This document shows, piece by piece, positions 8,001 to 16,150 of a stretch of DNA of 40,608 bases (positions are counted from its first letter, which is position 1; every line of letters starts with the position of its first letter). The notes under the pieces were generated by a model. That model was not told the origin of the DNA and ran no database searches. It worked only from the letters and a program-made list of their open reading frames with translations. Origin of the DNA: Desulfobacteraceae bacterium (lineage in GTDB: Bacteria; Desulfobacterota; Desulfobacteria; Desulfobacterales; Desulfobacteraceae); NCBI GenBank assembly GCA_024225635.1, contig JAAEMK010000315.1:1-40608 (forward strand). The letters run 5' to 3'. A program made the position numbers and the translations under genes.

Positions 8001-10003
8001 GAATCAAGGATTTCAGGGTCTGAGGATTCCAGCCCGGACAGGGGGTGCACCAGCCCTTCCTTCTCAGCGGGCAGCAAATCATTGTAGGTATGTTCCAGGC
8101 TTGTTCCGCGGATTACAGACAGGGAATCCAGATCAAACCGGTTACCGATGCAGGCTGCCTGTCGCAGGATATGGACTGTTGCCTGGGGCAATCCTTCAAG
8201 TTTTCTGAGCATCAGGTCGGCGACATTGTCGGTACTGCCCATGGCATCGATCTGATTGAGATCCCATGTCCAGCACTTATGGTCATAGTCAAAGGTGATG
8301 GCCTTTTCTTTATAAAGGGTTTTGAGGAACTGGGTTACAAAAAAAGGGTTCCCGTCGGTTTTGCGGACAATCAGCTCGGCAAGGGGTTCCGTTTTTTCCA
8401 GGGAAGCGTGCAGGGTATCGGCGACCATCTCACGGATATTGCAGGGACTCAAGGGACCAAGCCCGATCATGTTCACCTCACCGCCCCTCTTTTTTATCTC
8501 ATCCAGGGTATGCATAAGGGGATGACCCGGGTCAACCTCGTTGTCCCGAAAGGCGCAGATGAAAAAAAGATTATGATAATCCGGGTCCGTGGAGATCCGT
8601 TCAAATAATCCAAGGGTGGAGAGATCAGCCCACTGCATGTCGTCAAGGAAAATGGTCAGGGGGCGTCCGGGATTACAGCAGGCCCGCAGAAACCTTTTGA
8701 GCACCATGTTGAACCGGTTCCGGGATTCAACAATGCCAAGTACCGGCACGGGCGGCTGTTTTCCTATTATCAGCTCCAGCTCGGGCAGATGATCGATCAT
8801 TAGCCGGCCATAACCTGCAAGCCCCTTGAGCAGTTTCTCTTGTATCGCCTTTAGTTGATCAGGCTCCTGGGAAAGATAGATGCGAACAAGGCCGGCAAAG
8901 GCTTGAATCATTGCGCCGTATGGGATATTTTGCGCCAGCCGGTCAAATTTCCCTTCAATGAAATAACTGCGGGATGCTGTTACGGGCCTATGGATTTCCC
9001 GCACCAGGGTTGTTTTGCCACAGCCGGCGTAACCGCCGATGAGCAATGACTCACTCGCTCCCTGTACGCTTCTTTCAAAGGCCTGATGCAGTTTTTTGCT
9101 TTCCTCCACCCGACCATACAGTTTCTGGGATACACGAAAAGTATCGGCCATATCACCCTGGCCGGGAACAAACGGTTTAAAGTGATCATCCCGGACCTGC
9201 CCAAGGCATTTTTCCAGGTCATTGATAATCCCCTGGGCGCTGCTATATCGATCATCCGCGTTTTTGGCGAGCAGCTTCATCACAACCATGGAAAGCGCTT
9301 CAAAGATATCCCCATTGACCAGGTGAACCGGTACCGGTTGTTTTGCAATATGACAATGGAGCATTTCAAGGGGGTCCTCCACCGGGAATGGGGGCCGGCT
9401 GCATAAAAGCTCATACAGGGTCGCCCCCAGGGAATAAAAATCAGTGCGGAAATCCAGGACCCGGTTCATCCTCCCGGTCTGCTCCGGCGAGATGTAAGCC
9501 AGGGAGCCTTGGGGCAGATCATTATTTTGAAGGAATGGTTTTTCCTGGGCAAAGGTGGTTGATATGCCGAAATTGATTATCTCAAGAAGGCCGGTCCGTA
9601 AATCGTAAATGATATTAGAGGGATTGATATCCTTGTGAATGATGCCGGCCGAATGAATTGCTGACAGCTCCCGGACAATTTTTATGGCGATGGTCAGGGT
9701 TTCTTCCAGGTTCGGTTTCTTAAGGGAACAGAGTGCGGCAAGGGGCTCACCGTCATAGTGCTCACAAGCAAGGAACAGCTGATTGCCATGTTTTTCAAGG
9801 AAGCACTCCCCCTTGATTCCTTTCCGGTGCAACAGGCTTGCAATATGGAATTCCTGCTTAAGCCTTACGATCTCCCCCGGCTCTCCGGCCCCGGAGATCT
9901 TGAGTGTAAACGGTTTATTATCGGCCAGACGGGTGGCGCGGCAGACAAGGGCTTTTGAACTCCCCTCAATTTTTTCAGTGATCCTGTATCCGGTAATATC
10001 CAT
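5081..10003 (-). CDS. Giant signalling protein: Ser/Thr kinase-like, AAA ATPase, TPR-like, GAF, LuxR-type HTH
   Basis: A protein of 1640 residues. The N-terminal kinase-like domain (about 5-270) keeps the ATP lysine (FTLKIS, ~35) and catalytic HKDINPSN (Asp ~125), but the usual DFG is NFG (~144), so the metal-binding Asp is missing. A predicted-ATPase/STAND module follows, with Walker A GYAGCGKTT (~325-332) and Walker B TIFLDDMQW (~450-460). A long helical TPR-like region, a GAF domain (about 1300-1440), a coiled coil and a C-terminal LuxR-type HTH follow (LTPMEMQVANMIKHGK then NTIETHKKNLRKKLGL). The PknK-like kinase-ATPase-GAF architecture is common in deltaproteobacteria and cyanobacteria, usually ending in a histidine kinase or cyclase; here it ends in a DNA-binding domain, so it is probably a one-component transcription regulator. 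The ATG at 10003 sits four bases after GGGAAG; a TTG at 10006 is too close to that site. It may control the subtilase operon next door. Confidence 0.92.
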   Translation of the reverse strand: MDITGYRITEKIEGSSKALVCRATRLADNKPFTLKISGAGEPGEIVRLKQEFHIASLLHRKGIKGECFLEKHGNQLFLACEHYDGEPLAALCSLKKPNLEETLTIAIKIVRELSAIHSAGIIHKDINPSNIIYDLRTGLLEIINFGISTTFAQEKPFLQNNDLPQGSLAYISPEQTGRMNRVLDFRTDFYSLGATLYELLCSRPPFPVEDPLEMLHCHIAKQPVPVHLVNGDIFEALSMVVMKLLAKNADDRYSSAQGIINDLEKCLGQVRDDHFKPFVPGQGDMADTFRVSQKLYGRVEESKKLHQAFERSVQGASESLLIGGYAGCGKTTLVREIHRPVTASRSYFIEGKFDRLAQNIPYGAMIQAFAGLVRIYLSQEPDQLKAIQEKLLKGLAGYGRLMIDHLPELELIIGKQPPVPVLGIVESRNRFNMVLKRFLRACCNPGRPLTIFLDDMQWADLSTLGLFERISTDPDYHNLFFICAFRDNEVDPGHPLMHTLDEIKKRGGEVNMIGLGPLSPCNIREMVADTLHASLEKTEPLAELIVRKTDGNPFFVTQFLKTLYKEKAITFDYDHKCWTWDLNQIDAMGSTDNVADLMLRKLEGLPQATVHILRQAACIGNRFDLDSLSVIRGTSLEHTYNDLLPAEKEGLVHPLSGLESSDPEILDSPLIVKEHKFLHDRVQEAAYALIPKDQLREMHLRMGRLMLNYAANRPGGRDKYLFDITNHLNLGSSLITGEKERVELAELNLEAGIRARESNAWQAASGYAGHGLMLLPAKGMWAKHYRLVLELNLLLADCEVFAGNFKRAEAIFKKVLEQMDDEIDKTRIYERLLQVHISNSRMEEAILLTVSVLNRWGIEVTTNPTREEWLKEESRFQKLLAGRKTDELLNLPKIDNEKMEAALRLLMQTFPPAYQIRAKRPWCMETLMTLMMNIGLEYGHSDISAHAYAAYTCCITDGHRYRDAWEYGRLAIALNEKNGNCSIKGKVYLFVTFFAQFWREHFSKCEPFWKEGYSAALGAGDFIHVAFALLNKTSLRIAQSVNLAELEQETLDAIGIARRTNYPLMLYIIRMNLNLIRNLMGRTTGVDSLDSDDLTEKEYLDFMTGQKSAMGFAYYGVAKLMSLYLSGKYREAIAFGEKFEDNMLSVPGMVVLAEHGFYYALAITACYGRMDGAEKEKYSNVLEGYLEKARIWAENCPENFLNRYLVIQAEKARIQGRGMDAVDLYEQAATAARENRFINMEALANELAAKYWLEQGNSRYSHLHLQDALLGYGLWGAGAKVRGLSEKYPLVAMGTVLPASRAGDDASGMEESRTPPERDLNLLDLSAVFKATQAISGEILLEKLVEKLLKIVLESAGAQRAVLLVKSGTQLKIEARAGERPKHTGGRELPWSMVRYTGQTKKEVLLNNAARDHEFINDPYIVQNNPLSVLCLPVLKQDKLVAVLYLENDLTTGAFTRGRLELLKIICSQAAISLENSLLYKRTEEVTKNLLERETQLEEKTKSLEELNTALKVLVEKVNTEREQVEKHLYFNVNDLVMPFVEKLEQSGLTERQQVLVTTIRENLDRIAAPFLMEKSVVELKLTPMEMQVANMIKHGKTGRQMAETLNLSFNTIETHKKNLRKKLGLTGKKISLKKFLISE

Positions 10004-10369
10004 CAAACTTCCCGCATCGGTCTATTAAAGATAGCCGACCATATTTAAACCCTTACCAATCACAACGTTGGAATCTTTACCATTGCTCTCCGGCCTACGG
10101 ACAAATCCCCAGTACTCCCCAAAGCATCAAAAAAATGATTTTCATTCATTTCCCATGATATTGCAATAGGAATTTAAAAATCCCTCAAAAACTGAAGCCG
10201 ATGTTAAGGAAGCTATTTGAGCGTTAGCACATAACCCCATGGCAGTCATTCAATACTCACCCCTTTTTTAAGAGCATCAGAAGGCATCTGTAAACCAAAT
10301 GCCCATTCTCCGTAGGCTGTTAACCGACCCCCTTTTTCTAATTTTTTTCTTTTTTCCCCTTCTAAAAAC

Positions 10370-10398
10370 TTGACAAGCTATTCTATGCGCAATATGTT
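10370..10398 (+). promoter_or_regulatory. Putative sigma-70 promoter of the H1-like gene
   Basis: A consensus TTGACA (10370-10375), a 17-bp spacer and TATGTT (10393-10398) precede the lysine-rich protein gene; transcription would begin near 10405, about 30 bases before the ATG at 10435. The rest of the 431-bp gap (10004-10434) is AT-rich and shows no gene or clear repeat. Confidence 0.6.
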
Positions 10399-10434
10399 AT
10401 AGTCGAACTTTTAAAATCAATGGAGCAAAAAAAC

Positions 10435-11004
10435 ATGGCAAAAAAAAGCTTAGAAATAGATATGGTAGAAGGACTGTTTAATTCGTTCCGGGAGGCCCTC
10501 GCGATCCCCTCTAAAACGGATATCGAGGCACTGAACGATAAACTTGACCGGATTGAGGAGATGCTTCTTAAAGCAGCCACTGCAGAGAAAGTCGAGCCGG
10601 CAGAGGAAGCGCCCCTGGCAGAGGAAGTTCCCGTGGCAGAGGAAGCACCCCTGGCAGAGGAAAAAGAGGAAGCTGTAGCAGTGGAAGTGAAAAAAGCTGC
10701 ACCAGTGGAAAAGAAGAAACCCGCACCGGCAAAAAAGAAGAAACCCGCGCCGGCCAAAGCGAAAAAGCCTGCGGCAGCGAAAAAGCCTGCGGCAGCAAAA
10801 AAGAAAAAGGCACCGGCAAAAAAGAAAGAAGCGGCATCGGACAAGGTTCTTGAAGTGATCAAGAACCAGGATGAGGGTGCTGATTTCAAAAAGATCAAAG
10901 CCGAAACAAAGTTTGATGATAAGAAAATCCGGAATATCATTTTCAGACTGCACAAGCTTGGACAGATCGAAAAAGTAAAAAGGGGCGTTTACAAAGCGGC
11001 CTGA
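10435..11004 (+). CDS. Histone-H1-like Lys/Ala/Pro-rich protein with C-terminal winged helix
   Basis: A 189-residue protein in three parts. The N-terminal ~45 residues form a predicted amphipathic helix pair (MVEGLFNSFREAL and DIEALNDKLDRIEEML). A low-complexity middle first has acidic EEAPLAEE-type repeats and then basic AAKKPAAAKKKKAPAKK repeats, like eukaryotic H1 tails. The last ~55 residues look like a winged helix (KVLEVIKNQDEGADFKKIKA, then NIIFRLHKLGQIEKV). This suggests a nucleoid-associated DNA-binding protein; the acidic-to-basic switch is notable. The start at 10435 is preferred because GGAG lies nine bases upstream; an in-frame ATG at 10420 overlaps that site. A good promoter lies directly upstream, and the gene is monocistronic and convergent with the SNF2 gene. 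Confidence 0.85.
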   Translation: MAKKSLEIDMVEGLFNSFREALAIPSKTDIEALNDKLDRIEEMLLKAATAEKVEPAEEAPLAEEVPVAEEAPLAEEKEEAVAVEVKKAAPVEKKKPAPAKKKKPAPAKAKKPAAAKKPAAAKKKKAPAKKKEAASDKVLEVIKNQDEGADFKKIKAETKFDDKKIRNIIFRLHKLGQIEKVKRGVYKAA

Positions 11005-11032
11005 TAGCTTTAGCTTTCCCAAGGGAAAAGGG

Positions 11033-11066
11033 TAGAACGGGCGTAGTTGGCGCTACGCCAGTTCTA
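11033..11066. terminator. Hairpin between convergent genes
   Basis: The arms 11033-11046 and 11053-11066 form a 14-bp stem with one mismatch and a six-base loop. A smaller TTTCCC/GGGAAA hairpin lies just before it. No long T run follows, so it may act as a two-way terminator or 3'-end stabiliser between the converging H1-like and SNF2 genes. Confidence 0.5.
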
Positions 11067-11125
11067 CTATTCAACTGCTTCGAACCATTCCTGTTCCTGC
11101 CGTGAGCCCAAACGGCTGATGGCGG

Positions 11126-13762
11126 CTAAAAGCCCGGAAGTTTGAATTTCATGGTCACTTCCCCAGTTTCTTTATCTATTTGAATCATCTTTTCCTGATC
11201 CGTTGACCGCTCTATTTTCCGGCCCGTTGCCATCTCCATGAGTCCGCCGATGAACTCCATGCCGGAGTTGAGAACCGTTTCCATCCTTTCCGGGGACTGG
11301 CCGTCAAACACACCCGTTGCACCCTGGGCCGACTCCTCCTCCACCGAGTTCTCCTCCCTGTCAAGCACCTCGGGGTTGAGATAGCAGGGCGTATCCTCGG
11401 GGATCTCCTCGGGATCCGACGACACAAAACCTTCCGGCTCTGGCGCTTCCCCCATCATCGCCCTTAACCGGTTGAGCATCTCCTCTCTTTTTTCCCGGGA
11501 GAACGCCACCTCATCCGGGCCGTCATCGTCAAACACCCCCTTGAAAAGATCGGTCTTGAGCTGGATACCGGCCAGGATTCTCTCTTCGATGCTGCTTTTT
11601 GCGATGAGATTTATCACATTGATGCAGCCGCTCTCCTGTCCGATCCGGCTCACCCGTCCGATACGCTGGTTCATCTTTGCGGGATTCCAGGGCAGCTCAA
11701 AGTTCACCACGCAGTCGGCGGCCTGGAGATTGAGCCCGGTGCCCCCTGCATCCGTGGAAAGGAACACCCTGCATTCCGGATTGTTCGTGAACTCATCGAT
11801 CAGGGCCTGGCGTTTGTTGACAGGCACCTTTCCGGAGAGTTCGACAAAGGGAATACCCATGTCAGACAGATGCTTTGCAATGAGAAAAGTCATGGTTGTC
11901 CATTCGCTGAAGATAACCATCTTTCTCTTGTTCTGGACCACAAGCTCATCGATGATGCCGTCCAGCTCCTTGAGCTTGGGAGATATCTGGGTTTTCCTGT
12001 CGATGAGATAGGTGGAATCACAGACCATCCTCATGCGAAGGAGCAGCACCTGGATCTTCCTCAGATCCATGGGGGTGAGATATTTTTTATTGATCAGGGG
12101 CATGAGGGAGCGGGCATAACCGGCGTGCATCTCCAGCTGCTCCCGGCTGAGATCGATATAGTAGTTGTTGACCACCTCATCCGGCAGATCCTTGAGCACA
12201 TCCTCTTTCTTTCGCCGGATCACGATCCCCTTTAATTTCTCCTTCAGCAGGTCAAGGTTTCTGTAACCGGCGATGTGGCTCTTTTTCTTTTTCAGGAGGA
12301 GAAAATGGTCCGCCGCAAACTGCCACAATGGAGTCAGCAGATAGGGATCAAGGAACTGAACAATGGAATAGACATCCTCGAGCTTGTTTTCCAGGGGCGT
12401 TCCGGTGAGCACAATGGCGTGCCGCTTGGGAATCCGCTTGACCGCATCTGCGGTTTTGGTGGAGAAATTCTTGATGCGCTGGGCTTCGTCAAGGATGATG
12501 AGATCCGGATTATAACTTGACAGGATGGTGACATCCCTGAGCACGGCTTCGTAATTGGTGATCTTGAACAGGCAGTCATCGTTTGAATATCCCGCTTTTC
12601 GCTGGGACGGATTACCGGCAATCACCCCGGCCTTTTCGTGGGAAAACTTTTCGATCTCCCGCTTCCACTGCTCTTTCAGGGAGGCCAACGTGACGACAAC
12701 GATCTTGGAGAAACCGAATATCTCTTTTTTCAGAAGCCCCAGGGAGATGGCCTGGATGGTCTTGCCAAGGCCCATCTCATCCCCGATGAGCACACCGCTC
12801 TTGAACAACCCGAACCGGATTCCCTCTTCCTGATAGGGGTAAAGCCGGGTTTTCAGGGCAGGTTCGCCAATTGCCCGGGCGGACAACTCCCTGAGCTGCG
12901 TTTCCTGCAGATGCCGGTCGACCCGGTGCAGCAGGGTCTCCCTGATGCGAACCCTTTTATCCCCGTCGATCCTGTCAGCCAGTTCCACTATCCGGGAGAG
13001 GTCATCGAACTGAAATTCGCCCCCGTCATCAAAGTAGTCTTTGAAAAGGGACCTAAGCTCCCCATCCCCTTTGCCCCTGCGCTCCCGGAAAAGCCCTGGG
13101 GCTTTGAGGAGAGAATCCCAGTAAATATCCGCAAAGGGAAAACGTTCCTTTGCAAGCCGTTTGGCGAAACCTTTCTTTTTTTTCAAATAAGCGGCCAGGA
13201 ACCCGATGTGCTTACAGGTTCCAAGCCCGTTGGTTAGATAATCCGGGCAGGTGCAGTGGCCGGTCCCTGTCTTGGGGTCATGGAGGGTAACGCGATACTC
13301 CCGGTGATTCTTATTAACCACCAGGTGGTCCCCCTTGAACATGTCTCCCTGAATGACGGTGAACTCCTCGGTTTCCGCCCTTTTCTTTCTGTCACCCAAG
13401 GCCTGTTCCCGTATTTCCTCCCCGGTGAGATAGGGCTCATCCGCCTCGTCCGGACCGGCTTCTTCGGCGGTTTCCCGCTTCATGAGAATATCCCTGGCAT
13501 TGAGAAGTGCCGCAACAATATGCTTGCACCCCTCCCCCGGATAGGGACAATTGCAGGAGGTGACAACCCCCTCCCCCCTGAGCGCCACCCGGGTGGTATA
13601 GTCTCCATAGCTGCCGTCCACCTGGTAGACAAAGGCGCCCTCCCCGCCCTCCTCCCCGGAAAGGAAATAGGAACCGTGCTGATAGATCGTCTCCCCCCGC
13701 TGGAAGATCAGGGCCGAATCGGCAACATTGTTTCGAATAAACTCTTTTGACAGGAAAACCAT
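11126..13762 (-). CDS. SNF2-family helicase with two SWIM zinc fingers
   Basis: An 878-residue protein. Two SWIM motifs lie at the N-terminus: Cys70/Cys72/Cys79/His81 and Cys170/Cys172/Cys183/His185. The SNF2 core follows with motif I GDEMGLGKT (~327-335), motif II DEAQ (~424-427), LTGTPLENKLEDVYS, and C-terminal helicase motifs including STDAGGTGLNLQAAD and QRIGRVSRIGQ. It is predicted to be a DNA-dependent ATPase that translocates on duplex DNA; SWIM domains usually give DNA or protein binding. The C-terminal ~110 residues are acidic and not recognised. One SWIM finger is the usual number in bacterial relatives, so two is somewhat unusual. It stands alone, convergent with the H1-like gene. 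The ribosome-binding site is weak (GGATAAGTC before the ATG). Confidence 0.94.
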   Translation of the reverse strand: MVFLSKEFIRNNVADSALIFQRGETIYQHGSYFLSGEEGGEGAFVYQVDGSYGDYTTRVALRGEGVVTSCNCPYPGEGCKHIVAALLNARDILMKRETAEEAGPDEADEPYLTGEEIREQALGDRKKRAETEEFTVIQGDMFKGDHLVVNKNHREYRVTLHDPKTGTGHCTCPDYLTNGLGTCKHIGFLAAYLKKKKGFAKRLAKERFPFADIYWDSLLKAPGLFRERRGKGDGELRSLFKDYFDDGGEFQFDDLSRIVELADRIDGDKRVRIRETLLHRVDRHLQETQLRELSARAIGEPALKTRLYPYQEEGIRFGLFKSGVLIGDEMGLGKTIQAISLGLLKKEIFGFSKIVVVTLASLKEQWKREIEKFSHEKAGVIAGNPSQRKAGYSNDDCLFKITNYEAVLRDVTILSSYNPDLIILDEAQRIKNFSTKTADAVKRIPKRHAIVLTGTPLENKLEDVYSIVQFLDPYLLTPLWQFAADHFLLLKKKKSHIAGYRNLDLLKEKLKGIVIRRKKEDVLKDLPDEVVNNYYIDLSREQLEMHAGYARSLMPLINKKYLTPMDLRKIQVLLLRMRMVCDSTYLIDRKTQISPKLKELDGIIDELVVQNKRKMVIFSEWTTMTFLIAKHLSDMGIPFVELSGKVPVNKRQALIDEFTNNPECRVFLSTDAGGTGLNLQAADCVVNFELPWNPAKMNQRIGRVSRIGQESGCINVINLIAKSSIEERILAGIQLKTDLFKGVFDDDGPDEVAFSREKREEMLNRLRAMMGEAPEPEGFVSSDPEEIPEDTPCYLNPEVLDREENSVEEESAQGATGVFDGQSPERMETVLNSGMEFIGGLMEMATGRKIERSTDQEKMIQIDKETGEVTMKFKLPGF

Positions 13763-13789
13763 GACTTATCCAATATCCTCATATTAAAT

Positions 13790-13823
13790 GGGGTCAGGCT
13801 CGCCTTAAAACAAGCCTGACCCC
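13790..13823. repeat. Inverted repeat GGGGTCAGGCT / AGCCTGACCCC
   Basis: Perfect 11-bp arms at 13790-13800 and 13813-13823 with a 12-base loop lie between the SNF2 gene and the cytidylate-kinase-like gene. The GGGGTCAGG palindrome resembles REP-type elements dispersed in many genomes. Because it lies between two co-directional genes it could also terminate transcription from the upstream SNF2 region or fold in the RNA leader. Confidence 0.5.
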
Positions 13824-13949
13824 GTCCATAAACGCTGACGTTCGAAAGTTGAGTTATTATTAAAACCAGGGGCGGCTGTCAAGCCCCAGGAGGCAAATTC
13901 CCCATGACGGCATGGGCGGCGGACAGGCGAAAAAACATTCCGGGGCGGC

Positions 13950-14789
13950 CTATCCGATATTATGAAACGGATTTACGTGGTGACTCTGCTCCTGGACCGG
14001 CTTAAACGAAAAGACCACCTCGGTAACGCCGGGAATCTCCCGGGCAACGTTTTTTATCCTGGAGACGGTTTCCTCCCCCAGGGAGGCAGTGCCATGCTCC
14101 GTGGCGATGGAGACGATTCCGTCACTGCAGGTGACGTTGACCATGGGCGCAATCTTGACCAGGGCCGCCTCCACACTGCTGGCAAGGGCCAGATCATTGA
14201 TGATTTTCATGGATTCCGGGGTTGACTGGAAATTGGGTTTCTTCACCAGGTCAAAAAGAATGTCAATGGCATCGTCCACGGTGATGGTCTTGATGTTCAG
14301 GACCACGTCATAGAGCCTGCTGTCCCAGGTATCGGTGCCGTAGATCTGGAGACTCCAGCGCCGGCGCTCTTCATCGTCTTTTTTAAGGATATAGAGGGCC
14401 TTGTCCCAGGGAATGTTCTCCCGTTTCATCTCCTCCCGGACCCGGTAGTCCATATCGGCATTAATCCGCACCTTGAGGACGCCGGGAATGTTGCCAAGAA
14501 AGAAATGACCGGCAAGGCCGTGGTAGACGATATTGTCCTTCCTGACATGCTGCAGCAATGCCGAGCGAATAAAACTGACAAAGCGTTTCTTGCCGTGGTG
14601 GAACCGCTCAAAGACCTGGGGGGCATCGTGGAGGGCCCGGACCAGCTTTATCTCCGGGATGTTGAACTCATCCGAGGCTTCAAGGAGAATATCCCGTGAT
14701 ATGCACCCATACTCCAGACGCCGGGCCAATTTTTCCGCTACCTCTTTTCCACGGCTGTAAGAACCGTTTGAGATGGTAATAATGGACAT
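13950..14789 (-). CDS. Cytidylate-kinase-like protein with C-terminal BON-like domain
   Basis: A 279-residue protein. The N-terminal ~190 residues match the cytidylate kinase-like family: ITISNGSYSRGKEVAEKLARRL, in which the P-loop is recognisable but lacks the classical Gly-Lys-Ser/Thr, then SRDILLEASDEF and an ERRRW segment. The C-terminal ~70 residues (VNVTCSDGIVSIATEHG to IPGVTEVVFSF) have the pattern of a BON domain, normally a ligand or membrane-lipid binding module. Whether it phosphorylates CMP is doubtful; such proteins are common in Desulfobacterota without assigned roles. GAGGAG upstream supports the ATG at 14789. It appears monocistronic. Confidence 0.82.
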   Translation of the reverse strand: MSIITISNGSYSRGKEVAEKLARRLEYGCISRDILLEASDEFNIPEIKLVRALHDAPQVFERFHHGKKRFVSFIRSALLQHVRKDNIVYHGLAGHFFLGNIPGVLKVRINADMDYRVREEMKRENIPWDKALYILKKDDEERRRWSLQIYGTDTWDSRLYDVVLNIKTITVDDAIDILFDLVKKPNFQSTPESMKIINDLALASSVEAALVKIAPMVNVTCSDGIVSIATEHGTASLGEETVSRIKNVAREIPGVTEVVFSFKPVQEQSHHVNPFHNIG

Positions 14790-14932
14790 AAATCACTCCT
14801 CTCTGTTGGTCGTGGTTTTGGGTAAAACAAATTGTTGGGAAGAGATTAGGACAAGTATCCTCCGACCGGGCTGAAAAATCAAGGCAAACCCTTTATTTTT
14901 TTCGCTGGTGCGAAAACAGGAATAACAAACGC

Positions 14933-16150
14933 CTACTCGTATTTCAGGGCATTGATGGGGCTCATGGCGGCGGCTTTCCTGGCCGGATAGAACCCGAAAA
15001 ACATGCCCACCCCTGCCGAGAACAGGACCGCCATCAGGATGATCCCCGGCTCCACCACCACGCTGGTTCCCATGATCCTGCCAAGGGCAAAGGCGATCCC
15101 AAGCCCCAGGACGATGCCGAGCCCTCCCCCCAGGATACTCAGGATCATGGCTTCGATGAGAAACTGGGTCAGGATATCCCGTGCCCTTGCCCCCACGGCC
15201 ATGCGGATGCCGATCTCCCGGGTGCGCTCCGTCACCGTCACCAGCATGATGTTCATGATGCCGATGCCCCCCACCAGCAGGGAAACCCCGGCAACGGCAC
15301 TGAGCAGAAGGGTGAGGGAGCCCGTGATCCGGGTGGCCATGGAGATGATCTCGGTCTGGCTGCGAATGCGAAAATCATCCCGCTCATCCTGCCTGAGCCG
15401 GTGCCTTGCCCGTAAGAGCTCCCGGATCTCGGCAATGGCCCGGTCCATGGCTTCCGGCGACCCGGCACTGGCCATGATGGTACGAACGGTTTTGCCGTCC
15501 GACAGCCGGTACAGGGCCGTGGTGGAAGGCACCAGGATCACATCGTCCTGGTCCGTTCCCATGGCGGTCTGGCCCTTGGAAGCGAGTATCCCGGTCACCT
15601 TGAAGGGTACATTCCGGATGCGAATCCGGGTACCCAGTGGCTCCCGGCCGGAAAACAGCTCATCCGCCACGGTCCTGCCCAGCACCGCCACCTTGGATTT
15701 CACCTTGATATCCCGGCCCGAAAAAAAGGCGCCCCGGGTCACTTCCAGGTTCCGGATCAGGGGATAGTCCGGGCTCACCCCCAGGATGCGGGTGTGCCAG
15801 TTGGCGGCCCCGGCGATCACCTGGGCGTTGACCGAAATCACGGGGGATGCCGCCGCCACCGAAGGAAGCCCATTGTTCAGGGCCCGGGCATCGGCCATGG
15901 AAAGGGAATCCTCAGTTCCGGCCCCGCCATGGACCCCTCTCCTGGAGGCGCTGCCGGAACGGATGATGAGAAGATTGGTGCCCATGGAATCCACCTGGCG
16001 CCGGATGTCCGCCTGGGACCCTTTGCCAAGGGAGATGAGGCAGATCACAGAGCCCACCCCGATGATGATGCCCAGCATGGTCAAGAGGCTCCGCAACCGG
16101 TTCCTTGCAATGCTTTTCAGGGCGACCCTGACGAATTTGAGCCATTTCAC
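14933..16150 (-). CDS. MacB/FtsX-type ABC transporter permease
   Basis: A 405-residue permease with one N-terminal membrane segment (LLTMLGIIIGVGSVICLISL), a large periplasmic domain (about 45-280) and three C-terminal membrane segments, ending NALKYE as MacB permeases do. The C-terminal region NIMLVTVTERTREIGIRMAVGA is the coupling segment that contacts the ATPase. It works with the ATPase encoded just upstream as a mechanotransmission exporter and does not itself make a channel. The GTG start at 16150 is chosen because it overlaps the ATPase stop (GTGA) and follows GAGGAGG; a longer ATG frame from 16198 would run inside the ATPase gene. It is the last gene of the tolC-macA-ATPase-permease operon. 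Confidence 0.93.
   Translation of the reverse strand: MKWLKFVRVALKSIARNRLRSLLTMLGIIIGVGSVICLISLGKGSQADIRRQVDSMGTNLLIIRSGSASRRGVHGGAGTEDSLSMADARALNNGLPSVAAASPVISVNAQVIAGAANWHTRILGVSPDYPLIRNLEVTRGAFFSGRDIKVKSKVAVLGRTVADELFSGREPLGTRIRIRNVPFKVTGILASKGQTAMGTDQDDVILVPSTTALYRLSDGKTVRTIMASAGSPEAMDRAIAEIRELLRARHRLRQDERDDFRIRSQTEIISMATRITGSLTLLLSAVAGVSLLVGGIGIMNIMLVTVTERTREIGIRMAVGARARDILTQFLIEAMILSILGGGLGIVLGLGIAFALGRIMGTSVVVEPGIILMAVLFSAGVGMFFGFYPARKAAAMSPINALKYE

Noticed and set aside
10383-10955. 190-codon minus-strand frame rich in Phe/Ala opposite the H1-like gene
   Set aside because: It is the antisense of the Lys/Ala repeat codons and has no independent support.
15003-15767. 254-codon plus-strand frame opposite the ABC permease
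   Set aside because: It is antisense to a well-supported permease gene in a GC-rich region; composition is Arg/Ser/Pro-rich with no family resemblance.
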